From: Pontitalea aquivivens
GTDB taxonomy: Bacteria; Pseudomonadota; Alphaproteobacteria; Rhodobacterales; Rhodobacteraceae
Assembly (NCBI RefSeq): GCF_046507575.1
Contig: NZ_JBKFEY010000001.1
Coordinates: 372,001 to 436,000, forward strand
Reading direction: 5' to 3'
Length of the DNA stretch: 64,000 nucleotides
The notes under the pieces were generated by a model. That model saw only the letters and a list, made by a program, of their open reading frames with translations, ran no database searches and had not been told where the DNA came from. The translations under genes and the position numbers were made by a program. This document shows, piece after piece, positions 1 through 7,798 of the stretch (position 1 is the stretch's first letter; the number at the start of each line of letters is the position of its first letter).

Positions 1-128
1 CGGCGCTGTCCGCCCCGGGGCAGGGCGCCGCCGACCGCGCCGGGGCTATTGCCCTCGTGCTGGAACTGCTGGCCCGCGAACTGGGACCCGGCGAACCGGG
101 GCCCGGCGAACCGGGACAGGATCGCTGA
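1..128 (+). CDS. betI: HTH-type transcriptional repressor BetI, C-terminal end (partial)
   Basis: Only the last 41 codons are inside the window. The reading frame begins at base 3 and stops with TGA at 126-128. The visible tail is Ala/Leu-rich and ends in a run of Gly-Glu-Pro-Gly repeats. BetI is a TetR-family choline-responsive repressor of the bet genes. The identification rests mainly on position, directly upstream of betB and betA on the same strand, and on the fit of the helical tail to the BetI C-terminus. The DNA-binding domain is not visible. The Pro/Gly-rich last 14 residues look like a strain-specific extension. Confidence 0.6.
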   Translation, partial: ALSAPGQGAADRAGAIALVLELLARELGPGEPGPGEPGQDR

Positions 129-136
129 CTGCCGTT

Positions 137-169
137 TCTTCTTGGACCAAATACTCCCGCCGGAGGCTC
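137..169 (-). repeat. Intergenic repeat copy a (reverse orientation), supplies SD of betB
   Basis: Read on the minus strand, this is a GGAGTATTT-type core followed by a CCAAGAAGAA tail, matching the copies near 29758 and 39676. On the plus strand the GC-rich end of the copy contains GGAGG at 162-166, five bases before the betB ATG, so the repeat itself appears to provide the ribosome-binding site. Confidence 0.7.
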
Positions 170-171
170 CG

Positions 172-1638
172 ATGCTGACCGCCCAACCGACCGCCAGCCA
201 TTTCGTCGATGGCCGTTACCACGAAGACGCCACCGGCGCGGGGATCGAGGTGATCTATCCCCATACCGGCGCGGTGATCGCGCGGCTGCATGCGGCCACG
301 CCTGCGGTGATCGATCTGGCACTGGCCAGCGCGGCGCGCGCGCAGGCCGAATGGGCGGCCCTGCGCCCGGTCGAACGTGGCCGCATCCTGCGCCGCGCGG
401 CCGATCTGATCCGTGACCGGGGGGGGGAACTGGCGCGGCTGGAAACGCTCGATACCGGCAAGCCGATCCAGGAAACCGAGGTGGCCGACTGGCCCTCGGG
501 CGCGGATGCGCTGGAATATTTCGCGGGCCTTGCCCCCACCGTGACGGGTGAGACGATCCCGCTGGGGGGCGATTTCGCCTATACCTTGCGTGAGCCCCTG
601 GGTGTCTGCCTGGGTATCGGCGCCTGGAACTACCCCAGCCAGATCGCCTGCTGGAAGGCCGCGCCCGCGCTGGCTATGGGTAATGCGATGGTATTCAAAC
701 CGTCCGATCTGACACCCCTTGGCGCGCTGAAGCTGGCCGAGATCCTGCATCAGGCGGGCCTGCCGGCGGGGCTGTTCAACGTGGTGCAGGGCGGCGGTGC
801 GGTGGGGGGGCGGCTGGCCGGCGATCCGCGGGTCGCCAAGGTGTCGCTGACCGGGTCGGTGGCCACCGGCGCGCGCGTCTATGCGACGGCGGCGGCGGGG
901 ATGAAACATGTCACGATGGAACTGGGCGGCAAGTCACCGCTGATCGTCTTCGACGATGCAGATCTTGAAGACGCGGTGGGCGCGGCGATGCTGGGGAATT
1001 TCTATTCCTCGGGGCAGGTCTGTTCCAATGGCACGCGCGTTTTCGTGCAGCGCGGGGTTCAGGGCCGGTTTCTGGCGCGGTTTCTGGCGCGGCTGGCCGA
1101 ACGGACGGCAATGATCCGCGCGGGCGATCCGCTGGACCGCGATACGCAATTCGGTCCGCTGGTCAGCCCGGCCCAGCACGCGAAGGTCATGGACTATATC
1201 CGTATCGCGCAGGCCGAGGGCGCGCGGCTGATCTGTGGCGGGGCGGCGGGCCGGGAAGGTGCGAATTTCGTGCAGCCCACGGTTTTTGCCGAGGTCACCG
1301 ACACCATGACCCTGGCGCGTGAAGAGGTCTTTGGACCGGTGATGGCGGTGCTGGATTTCGACACCGAGGATGAGGTGATCGCGCGGGCCAATGCCACGCA
1401 ATTCGGGCTGGCGGCGGGGGTCTTTACCGCCGATCTGGCCCGCGGGCACCGGGTGATCGGCCGGTTGCAGGCGGGCACATGCTGGATCAACGCCTATAAC
1501 CTGACGCCGGTGGAAATGCCCTTCGGGGGTGTCAAGGCCTCGGGACTGGGGCGGGAAAATTCCCGCGCGGCGGTGGAACATTACAGCCAGCTGAAGGCGG
1601 TCTATGTGGGGATGGGGCCGGTCGCGGCGCCCTACTGA
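172..1638 (+). CDS. betB: Betaine-aldehyde dehydrogenase
   Basis: NAD(P)-dependent oxidation of betaine aldehyde to glycine betaine, the second step of osmoprotectant synthesis from choline, in the cytoplasm. The 488-residue protein has the usual BetB length. The catalytic general base is Glu250 in MELGGKSP and the nucleophile is Cys284 in SSGQVCSNGTR, a spacing and motif typical of BetB. The open frame runs further upstream into the betI tail, but the ATG at 172 is preceded by GGAGG at 162-166 and starts the conserved N-terminus, so it was chosen. Its neighbours are betI upstream and betA 70 bases downstream, which suggests a choline-inducible betIBA operon. Very secure. Confidence 0.97.
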   Translation: MLTAQPTASHFVDGRYHEDATGAGIEVIYPHTGAVIARLHAATPAVIDLALASAARAQAEWAALRPVERGRILRRAADLIRDRGGELARLETLDTGKPIQETEVADWPSGADALEYFAGLAPTVTGETIPLGGDFAYTLREPLGVCLGIGAWNYPSQIACWKAAPALAMGNAMVFKPSDLTPLGALKLAEILHQAGLPAGLFNVVQGGGAVGGRLAGDPRVAKVSLTGSVATGARVYATAAAGMKHVTMELGGKSPLIVFDDADLEDAVGAAMLGNFYSSGQVCSNGTRVFVQRGVQGRFLARFLARLAERTAMIRAGDPLDRDTQFGPLVSPAQHAKVMDYIRIAQAEGARLICGGAAGREGANFVQPTVFAEVTDTMTLAREEVFGPVMAVLDFDTEDEVIARANATQFGLAAGVFTADLARGHRVIGRLQAGTCWINAYNLTPVEMPFGGVKASGLGRENSRAAVEHYSQLKAVYVGMGPVAAPY

Positions 1639-1655
1639 GGCCGCCGGGCGGCACA

Positions 1656-1708
1656 GCCGGGGGCTGTCTGCCCCCGGACCCCCGAAGGTATTTGGGCAAG
1701 GTGAAACG
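1656..1708 (+). repeat. Intergenic repeat copy b, supplies SD of betA
   Basis: This copy has a GGGGGCTGTCTGCCCCC hairpin, then a GGACCCCCG block, then GGTATTTGGGCAAGGTGAAAC. The tail contains AAGGTG at 1698-1703, five bases before the betA ATG. It is the best example of the forward-orientation consensus. Confidence 0.75.
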
Positions 1709-3373
1709 ATGGAAGCGGATTATGTGATCGTGGGTGCGGGCTCGGCCGGGTCGGCGCTGGGCTATCGGCTGGCACAGGCCGGGCGCCGGGTCATCGTCAT
1801 CGAGCACGGGGGCAGCGATGCGGGGCCCTTCATCCAGATGCCTGCGGCGCTGTCCTATCCGATGAACATGGGGATCTATGACTGGGGATTTCGGACCGAG
1901 CCCGAGCCGCATCTGGGCGGGCGGCGGCTGGCCACGCCCCGGGGCAAGGTGATCGGGGGGTCGTCCTCGATCAACGGGATGGTCTATGTGCGTGGTCATG
2001 CACGCGATTTCGACCATTGGGCGGCAATGGGGGCGGCGGGCTGGGCCTATGCCGATGTGCTGCCCTATTTCCGGCGGATGGAGCACTGGCATGGTGCGCG
2101 CGATGGCGGCGATCCGGCCTGGCGCGGGCAAGGCGGGCCGCTGCATGTGACACGCGGGCCGCGGGCGAACCCGTTGTTCGGCGCCTTCATCGCGGCGGGG
2201 CGGCAGGCGGGCTATCCGGTGACGGCGGATTACAATGGCCATCAGCAGGAAGGGTTCGGCCCGATGGAGGCCACGATCTGGCGCGGGCGGCGCTGGTCGG
2301 CGGCCAATGCCTATCTGCGGCCCGCGCTGAAGGGTGGCAACCTGACCATCCGGCGCGGATTTGCACGGCGCGTGGTGATCGAGGCGGGCCGGGCGGTGGG
2401 GGTCGAGATCGCGCGGGGCGGCGGCGGCGCGGCAGAGGTGGTGCGCGCCCGCGCCGAGGTCATCCTGGCGGCCAGCGCGATCAACACGCCCAAGTTGCTG
2501 ATGTTGTCGGGGATCGGTCCTGCGGCGCATCTGGCCGAACATGGGATCGGGGTGCTGGCCGACCGGCCCGGGGTCGGGGCCAATCTGCAGGACCATCTGG
2601 AAATCTACATGCAGTTTGCCGCCGTGCAGCCGGTGACGCTTTACAGATACTGGAACCTGTGGGGCAAGGCGCTGATCGGGGCGCAATGGCTGTTCACGGG
2701 GCGGGGGCTGGGGGCGTCGAACCAGTTCGAGGCCTGTGGCTTCATCCGGTCTGCTGCGGGGGTGGATTATCCCGACATCCAGTATCATTTCCTGCCCATC
2801 GCCGTGCGCTATGATGGCCGGGCCGCCGCCGAGGGGCATGGCTTTCAGGCCCATGTCGGGCCGATGCGGTCGCAATCGCGCGGCGCGGTGACGTTGCGCA
2901 GCGCCGATCCGGGCGCGGCGCCGGTGATCCGGTTCAACTACATGTCCCATCCCGATGACTGGGAGGAGTTCCGCCGCTGTGTGCGCCTGACGCGCGATAT
3001 CTTTGCCCAGCCCGCGATGGCGGCCCATGTCCGGCGGGAAATCCAGCCCGGTGTGAACGTGCAGGCGGATGACCAGATCGACGCGTTTATCCGCGATCAC
3101 GCCGAAAGCGCCTATCACCCCTGCGGCACGGCGCGGATCGGGCGGCCCGATGATCCGATGGCCGTGGTCGACCCCGAGTTGCGGGTGATCGGGGTCAAGG
3201 GCCTGCGGGTGGCGGACAGTTCGGTCTTTCCGCGCATCACCAATGGCAATCTGAATGCGCCCGCGATCATGGTGGGGGAAAAGGCGGCGGATCATATTCT
3301 GGGGCGGGGCATGCTGGCGCCGGACCCGGCCGAACCCTGGCTGCACCCGCGCTGGCAGGTCGCGCAGCGTTAA
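1709..3373 (+). CDS. betA: Choline dehydrogenase (GMC oxidoreductase)
   Basis: FAD-dependent oxidation of choline to betaine aldehyde, feeding electrons to the respiratory chain and substrate to BetB. The protein has 554 residues. The N-terminal dinucleotide-binding motif VGAGSAGSALGYRL is followed by the first GMC signature around GSSSINGMVYVRG and the second around ASAINTPKLLMLSGIG. The catalytic His470 lies in YHPCGTARIG, and the C-terminal NGNLNAPAIM block is intact. The ATG at 1709 was chosen because the FAD motif begins directly after it; the upstream open frame covers only repeat sequence. It is the last gene of the bet group and is followed by a short gap. Confidence 0.96.
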   Translation: MEADYVIVGAGSAGSALGYRLAQAGRRVIVIEHGGSDAGPFIQMPAALSYPMNMGIYDWGFRTEPEPHLGGRRLATPRGKVIGGSSSINGMVYVRGHARDFDHWAAMGAAGWAYADVLPYFRRMEHWHGARDGGDPAWRGQGGPLHVTRGPRANPLFGAFIAAGRQAGYPVTADYNGHQQEGFGPMEATIWRGRRWSAANAYLRPALKGGNLTIRRGFARRVVIEAGRAVGVEIARGGGGAAEVVRARAEVILAASAINTPKLLMLSGIGPAAHLAEHGIGVLADRPGVGANLQDHLEIYMQFAAVQPVTLYRYWNLWGKALIGAQWLFTGRGLGASNQFEACGFIRSAAGVDYPDIQYHFLPIAVRYDGRAAAEGHGFQAHVGPMRSQSRGAVTLRSADPGAAPVIRFNYMSHPDDWEEFRRCVRLTRDIFAQPAMAAHVRREIQPGVNVQADDQIDAFIRDHAESAYHPCGTARIGRPDDPMAVVDPELRVIGVKGLRVADSSVFPRITNGNLNAPAIMVGEKAADHILGRGMLAPDPAEPWLHPRWQVAQR

Positions 3374-3427
3374 GGCTGGCTCACAAAATCGCTTGCCTGA
3401 TGCTGCCCGATCTACCATATCTTGGGC

Positions 3428-4078
3428 ATGTTAAGGATATGTTCACTTCTCGTTCTGCTGGCGGCGCCGGTTGCGGCGCAAAGCCTTTCGGGCCCCGCGC
3501 GGGTCGTTGACGGCGATACGCTGGATGTCGCGGGTCAGCGCATCCGCCTGTTCGGCATTGACGCGCCCGAGGCGGGGCAGGCCTGTCAGGATGCGGCCGG
3601 ACGCGTGTGGGATTGCGGCGGCCATGCCACCGCGCGGCTGCGGGCACTGTCCAAGGGACAGGTGCGGTGCGAGGTGCACGACCAGGACCGCTATGGCCGG
3701 CTTGTCGCGCGCTGCACGGCGGGCGGGGCGGATCTGGCCGGCGCGCTGGTCGCGGAAGGGGCGGCCTTTGCCTATGAACGCTATTCGCGCGACTATCTGG
3801 GTGCCGAGGCGCGCGCGCGCGCCGCGGGCCGGGGCATCTGGTCTGGCCGGGCCGAACGCCCGCATCTGGCGCGTGCCCGGGCGGGGGGCGATCCGGGGGG
3901 CGCCGCGGCGGCGGGGGGCTGCACGATCAAGGGCAACATTTCCGAGCGTGGCCGGCTGTATCACCTGCCGGGCACCCGCGCCTATGCCGCGACCCGCATC
4001 AACGAGGCCCGCGGCGAGCGTTGGTTCTGTTCACAGGCCGAAGCGCGTGCCGCAGGCTGGCGTCCGGCAGGCGGGTGA
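3428..4078 (+). CDS. Thermonuclease (SNase-like) family protein, exported
   Basis: The 216-residue protein begins with a signal peptide (hydrophobic stretch LLVLLAAPVAAQ), so it probably acts in the periplasm or outside the cell. The SNase core is clear: VVDGDTLDV and RLFGIDAPE near residues 28-55 carry the calcium-binding Asp and an active-site Arg, and DRYGRLVARC carries the second Arg. A C-terminal segment of about 55 residues (GCTIKGNIS to the end) contains two Cys and resembles the extra domain seen on many alphaproteobacterial SNase proteins. An in-frame TTG lies two codons upstream at 3422. ATG at 3428 was chosen as the more likely start. The natural substrate is unknown. Confidence 0.9.
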   Translation: MLRICSLLVLLAAPVAAQSLSGPARVVDGDTLDVAGQRIRLFGIDAPEAGQACQDAAGRVWDCGGHATARLRALSKGQVRCEVHDQDRYGRLVARCTAGGADLAGALVAEGAAFAYERYSRDYLGAEARARAAGRGIWSGRAERPHLARARAGGDPGGAAAAGGCTIKGNISERGRLYHLPGTRAYAATRINEARGERWFCSQAEARAAGWRPAGG

Positions 4079-4161
4079 ATTACAGGACGGTTTGATCCGG
4101 GTCAAAGCCGGTGGCGATTCCCGCCGCTAGGTTATGGCCGAACAGTGAAAGGGAGACAGAC

Positions 4162-4398
4162 ATGTCCAATACGCCGCATACGCTTCAGGATGAATTTCCG
4201 ACCCAGATGGACAAGATTCATGAACTGAAAGTGTCCAATGCGCATTTCGCCCGGCTTCTGGAAGAATATGACGAACTGAATGACAAGGTTCACCGCGCCG
4301 AAACGCTGGTCGAGCCGATGGAACAGCTGGCCGAGGTTGAACTGCGCAAGCAGCGCGCCCATGTGAAGGACGAAATCGCGCGGATGCTGTCGGCCTGA
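4162..4398 (+). CDS. YdcH/DUF465 family small helical protein
   Basis: A 78-residue, charged, all-helical protein with the DUF465 pattern (ARLLEEYDELNDKVHRAE, then LRKQRAHVKDEIARML). The family is widespread in proteobacteria and has no assigned function. The start follows a GGGAGA ribosome-binding site at 4151-4156. The in-frame extension to 4111 lacks a recognisable site and was not used. It stands alone between the nuclease and a terminator that it shares with the convergent regulator gene. Confidence 0.9.
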   Translation: MSNTPHTLQDEFPTQMDKIHELKVSNAHFARLLEEYDELNDKVHRAETLVEPMEQLAEVELRKQRAHVKDEIARMLSA

Positions 4399-4444
4399 AC
4401 GGCCCCGCCGCACGGGATCGTCACGCAGATGAAGATCGCTGATC

Positions 4445-4470
4445 AAGCCCCCGAAACCGGGGGCTTTTTC
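4445..4470 (+). terminator. Rho-independent terminator
   Basis: A hairpin with arms AAGCCCCC and GGGGGCTT is followed by five T. It lies after the DUF465 gene and abuts the stop codon of the convergent scfR gene; the A residues at its other flank let it also act on the minus strand. Confidence 0.85.
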
Positions 4471-5863
4471 ATGCGATCTCATAGGGCAGGGTGCCGCGAT
4501 GGTCGGGGTCCACGCGCAGCCTGCGTTCCAGCGGTGGTACCGCGCGCTGATGGCAATCCTTGCGTTCACAGATCCGGCAGGAAATGCCGATCGGCTGATA
4601 GGCGCGCGGGTTGGTCACATCCAGATCGTCGGCATAGACCAGGCCCTTGGCATGGCTGATCTCGCATCCCAGGCAAATCGCAAAGCGGCGCACGGGGGCG
4701 TGAAATGACCCCCCGGTTTTCGACACATCGCGCGAGATGCAAAGATAGCGCACGCCATCGGGGGTCTCGGCCAGCTGGCGCAGGAAGCGGCCCGGCATTT
4801 CAAAGGCCTGATGCACGTTCCACAAGGGGCAGGCGCCGCCGAAGCGGGCGAATTGCAGCCGCGTGGCCGAATGGCGCTTGGTGATGGTGCCGGCCTGATC
4901 GACGCGGACAAAGAAGAAGGGAATGCCCTTGGCACCGGGCCGCTGCAGGGTAGACAGGCGGTGCGCCACCTGTTCGCAGGATGCGCCGAACAGGTCAGTC
5001 AGCCGTTCCAGATCGTGGCGGGTGTCCAGCGCGGCCTGCTGGAACGCGCGATAGGGCAGCAGCGCCGCGCCCGCGAAATAATTGGCCAGCCCGATCTTGG
5101 CGATGGCGCGCGCGGTGTCGGATTGAAACCGCGCCAGATCCAGTGTGGCCTCCAGCAGATCGTTCTGGGTCAGCAACGCCACCTGATGCAACAGCTGGAA
5201 CGACTGGCTTGCCCGGTCGGCGCGGGCAGAGATGCGGATCTGCGTGCCGTCGCGCGCGCGCAGCCCGTCGATGCTGGAAAACTGCACCTCATAGCCGCGG
5301 GCCTGCAACGCCTCGGTGGCGCGCTGTACCGGGTCAAGCCGTTGACCGCCCGGGCAGGAAAAATGCTCGGCCGCGCGGTCCACCGCATCGATGTAATTGT
5401 CGCAATAGTGAAAGAAATCGCGCACCTCTTCCCAGGGGCTGACAATCGTCTGCGCCCCTTCACGGCCCAGGGCCTCATCCAGCGAGGCCAGCCGTTCATG
5501 CGCCTGGCTGTAGGCCCGGTGCAGTTCCAGAAAGGCCCGTGCCAGCGCCGGCGCGTTCGACGCCGCCAGCCGCAGATCCGCCAGCGGCGGGGCGGCATCG
5601 GCAAAGACCGGATCGGCCAGCGCCTCGCGCATGTCCGACACCAGCCGCTCGGCATCGCCGGTGGACAGTTCCGTCACATCCAGCCCGAATTCCCCCGCCA
5701 GCGCCAGAACGACCGCCGCGGAAACGGGGCGGTGGTTGTTCTCCATCTGGTTCAGATAGGGCAGCGATACGCCCAGCCGGTCGGCAAAGACCTTCTGTGT
5801 CAGCCCCAGGCGCGCCCGCGTCTCGCGCAGTTTCATCCCGGCATACAGTTTCTGCGTGGCCAT
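4469..5863 (-). CDS. Short-chain fatty acyl-CoA responsive regulator, ScfR family (PccR-like)
   Basis: A 464-residue regulator. It has an N-terminal cro/C1-type helix-turn-helix (about residues 10-65, with LGLTQKVFADRLGVSLPYLNQ), a central region and a C-terminal Cys-rich region containing CLGCE and SCRICERKDCHQR. This is the architecture of RamB/ScfR regulators, whose members PccR, RamB and MccR sense short-chain acyl-CoA. A PccR-type role in controlling propionyl-CoA carboxylase is suggested by pccB about 2 kb away. The ATG at 5863 was chosen over an upstream TTG because it has a GGGGA site in front. Two perfect TTTGCAAA palindromes just upstream suggest autoregulation. The family call is secure; the specific ligand is inferred. 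Confidence 0.9.
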   Translation of the reverse strand: MATQKLYAGMKLRETRARLGLTQKVFADRLGVSLPYLNQMENNHRPVSAAVVLALAGEFGLDVTELSTGDAERLVSDMREALADPVFADAAPPLADLRLAASNAPALARAFLELHRAYSQAHERLASLDEALGREGAQTIVSPWEEVRDFFHYCDNYIDAVDRAAEHFSCPGGQRLDPVQRATEALQARGYEVQFSSIDGLRARDGTQIRISARADRASQSFQLLHQVALLTQNDLLEATLDLARFQSDTARAIAKIGLANYFAGAALLPYRAFQQAALDTRHDLERLTDLFGASCEQVAHRLSTLQRPGAKGIPFFFVRVDQAGTITKRHSATRLQFARFGGACPLWNVHQAFEMPGRFLRQLAETPDGVRYLCISRDVSKTGGSFHAPVRRFAICLGCEISHAKGLVYADDLDVTNPRAYQPIGISCRICERKDCHQRAVPPLERRLRVDPDHRGTLPYEIA

Positions 5864-5874
5864 GATGCGTCCCC

Positions 5875-5902
5875 TTTGCAAAGCGCATCTAATCTTTGCA
5901 AA
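5875..5902 (-). promoter_or_regulatory. Probable ScfR/PccR operator: two TTTGCAAA palindromes
   Basis: TTTGCAAA occurs at 5875-5882 and again at 5895-5902, each within CTTTGCAAAG. The start-to-start distance is 20 bp, two turns of B-DNA, in the 48 bp gap upstream of scfR. From memory, R. sphaeroides PccR has been reported to recognise TTTGCAAA repeats; I cannot check the exact spacing reported. Confidence 0.75.
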
Positions 5903-5911
5903 GCGCGCGCG

Positions 5912-7114
5912 TCAAACCCCCAGTTGCGCGCGCCGCCGCATCACCCACAGGATCGCCAGCACCGAGGCCGCCGATGACAGCGTCATCAGCACGATCAGCG
6001 CCATCGCCCCGCTGCCCGGCCGCAGCATCGCCCCCGCCAGCGCCGAAAGCCCCGCGCCGCCGCCGATGGTCAGCGTGGCCGCCAGCCCCGAGGCCGTTCC
6101 CGCCAGTTCCGGCCGCACCGACATCAGCCCCGCATTGGCCGACGGCAGCGCCAGTCCGTTGCCGATCCCGGTCACCCCCACCGCACCGAAAAAGATCAGC
6201 GGATGCGACAGGCCCACCGCCTCGAACGCCATCGCCAGACCCAGCGCCAGCGTGGCCACCAGCGTGCCCGCCAGCACCATCCGGTCGGTCCCCACATGCG
6301 TGGCAAACCGCCCCGACAGGAAATTTCCCCCCGCATAGCCCAGCGCGGGCAGCGCAAAGTAATAGCCCACCTGCGCCGGGCTCAGCCCGAAGACCTGGGT
6401 GCCGACAAAGGGCGCGCCCCCCAGATAGGCAAAGAACAGCCCCGAGGCGAAAGCCGACGACAGGCAATACCCCCAGAACCGGCGCGATCGCAGCAGGATC
6501 GGATATTGCCGCGCCTGTTCGGCAAAGGGCACGCCGCCCCCCCGCGTCGTCTCGCCCAGATCGGCCCAGACCAGCGCCAGGATCGCGCAGCCAAACAACA
6601 GCAGAAAGACGAAATTCGCCTGCCAGCCGATCGCCTCGTCCAGCGCCCCGCCGATCACCGGCCCGACCATCGGCACCAGCGCCATCCCCATCGTCACATA
6701 ACCGATCATCGAGGCCGCCTCGGGCCCCGGCACCATGTCGCGCACCACCGCGCGCGACAGAACGAAGCTTGTGGCGACCACGGCCTGCACCAGCCGGAAC
6801 GCCAGGAACACCCCCGCACTGGGGGCCAGCAGCGTGCCCAGCGTCGCCAGCAGGAAAATCACCAGCACCGTCAGCGCCACGCGCCGCCGCCCGAAGCGGT
6901 CCGAAATCGGTCCGACCAGCAGCTGCATGATCGCCGAGACCCCCAGATAGGCGGATACCGACAGCTGCATCACCGCATAATCCACGCCGAAATGCGCCGC
7001 CATCCCCGGCAGCGAGGGCAGGAAGATGTTCAGCGACAACGCCGCCAGCCCGGCGATCAGCACCAGGGTCACGATATGGGGCGGACTGCGCCGGTCAAGA
7101 AAGGTCGTATGCAT
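5912..7114 (-). CDS. Bcr/CflA-type multidrug efflux MFS transporter
   Basis: A 400-residue integral membrane protein with about 12 hydrophobic segments. The motif between TM2 and TM3 (GPISDRFGRRRVAL) is the classic MFS motif A, and the TM5 region (GMALVPMVGPVIGG) fits the drug/H+ antiporter motif C. Overall it fits the Bcr/CflA subfamily, proton-driven exporters of drugs or small metabolites in the inner membrane. It is transcribed towards scfR, 48 bases away, but the scfR operator lies in that gap, so the regulator probably has its own promoter. The substrate cannot be read from the sequence. Confidence 0.92.
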   Translation of the reverse strand: MHTTFLDRRSPPHIVTLVLIAGLAALSLNIFLPSLPGMAAHFGVDYAVMQLSVSAYLGVSAIMQLLVGPISDRFGRRRVALTVLVIFLLATLGTLLAPSAGVFLAFRLVQAVVATSFVLSRAVVRDMVPGPEAASMIGYVTMGMALVPMVGPVIGGALDEAIGWQANFVFLLLFGCAILALVWADLGETTRGGGVPFAEQARQYPILLRSRRFWGYCLSSAFASGLFFAYLGGAPFVGTQVFGLSPAQVGYYFALPALGYAGGNFLSGRFATHVGTDRMVLAGTLVATLALGLAMAFEAVGLSHPLIFFGAVGVTGIGNGLALPSANAGLMSVRPELAGTASGLAATLTIGGGAGLSALAGAMLRPGSGAMALIVLMTLSSAASVLAILWVMRRRAQLGV

Positions 7115-7187
7115 GCGAAATCGCTAGGCCCGGGCCGCCGTCTTGTCCATCGAAGAAATGTATCGGTAGCATTTTCCCCGCCCGTTT

Positions 7188-7254
7188 CCCTTCGGCTTTG
7201 CAAAAATATCCCGGGGGTGAGGCGCGGAACGCGCCGAGGGGGCAGCGCCCCCTG
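7188..7254 (-). repeat. Intergenic repeat copy c (reverse orientation)
   Basis: This is the reverse complement of the family pattern. It shows CCTTCGGCTTTGCAAAAATATCCCGGGGG at one end, split from the GGGGGCAGCGCCCCC hairpin by a 20 bp insert that itself forms a GGCGCG/CGCGCC stem. It fills most of the gap between the efflux gene and the DUF486 gene. Confidence 0.65.
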
Positions 7255-7260
7255 GCCCGC

Positions 7261-7611
7261 TCAGCCCCAGTCGTGAAAGATGAACCACGCCCCCGCCGCG
7301 ATCAGCGCGAAACCCACGCCATGCTGCCAGGTGACCGGCTCTTTCAGCCAGGCCCAGGAAAACACCGCAAAGACCGACAGGGTGATCATCTCCTGAATCG
7401 TCTTCAGCTGCACGGCCGAAAAATGCCCATGCCCGATCCGGTTCGCAGGCACCTGCAGCATGTATTCGAAAAAGGCGATGCCCCAGCTGACCAGGATCAC
7501 CGTGATCAGCGGCGCGGTCTTGAATTTCAGGTGTCCATACCAGGCGAAGGTCATGAACACGTTTGAGGCCACAAGCAGCAGAATGGTCAGAATCGGGGCA
7601 GAAATCGGCAT
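7261..7611 (-). CDS. DMT family protein (DUF486)
   Basis: A 116-residue membrane protein with four predicted hydrophobic helices, the normal size for DUF486. Typical pieces are the early FMTFAWYGHLKF segment, the central SWGIAFFEYMLQVPANRIG and the C-terminal LKEPVTWQHGVGFALI. The family belongs to the drug/metabolite transporter superfamily but has no proven substrate. The start at 7611 follows an ACGGAG ribosome-binding site; the longer open frame upstream runs into the pccB control region. It is divergent from pccB, so both may share the 187 bp between them. Confidence 0.9.
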   Translation of the reverse strand: MPISAPILTILLLVASNVFMTFAWYGHLKFKTAPLITVILVSWGIAFFEYMLQVPANRIGHGHFSAVQLKTIQEMITLSVFAVFSWAWLKEPVTWQHGVGFALIAAGAWFIFHDWG

Positions 7612-7683
7612 GGCGAACTCCGTGACGCGCGCGGCCTGCCTAGCGCCGCCACGCCCGGCGATCCAGCGTGATCCCGGGCGGAA

Positions 7684-7753
7684 TTTGCAGTATTGCAATT
7701 CGCACTGCGCGGCGTGCCAACTATTTGCAAATTTACGCAAATCCGCTTTGTAA
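7684..7753 (+). promoter_or_regulatory. pccB upstream region with TTTGCAAA-like sites
   Basis: This unusually AT-rich stretch contains one perfect TTTGCAAA at 7724-7731. A 6/8 match (TACGCAAA) starts at 7734, 10 bp or one helical turn later. Two weaker TTTGCA/TTGCAA matches lie at 7684-7698. The same octamer stands twice in front of scfR, so this is the likely binding region for that regulator. The exact -35 and -10 elements are not clear. Confidence 0.6.
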
Positions 7754-7798
7754 CAATCTTGCGTGGGTATAGGGTGCCCCAAACCGTCGGAGGGGACC

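Noticed and set aside
7197..7204. TTTGCAAA in the gap after the efflux gene as an ScfR site
   Set aside because: The octamer is part of the repeat family core (TTTGCAAAAATAT) and recurs at 17337 in another copy, so it need not be a regulator site.
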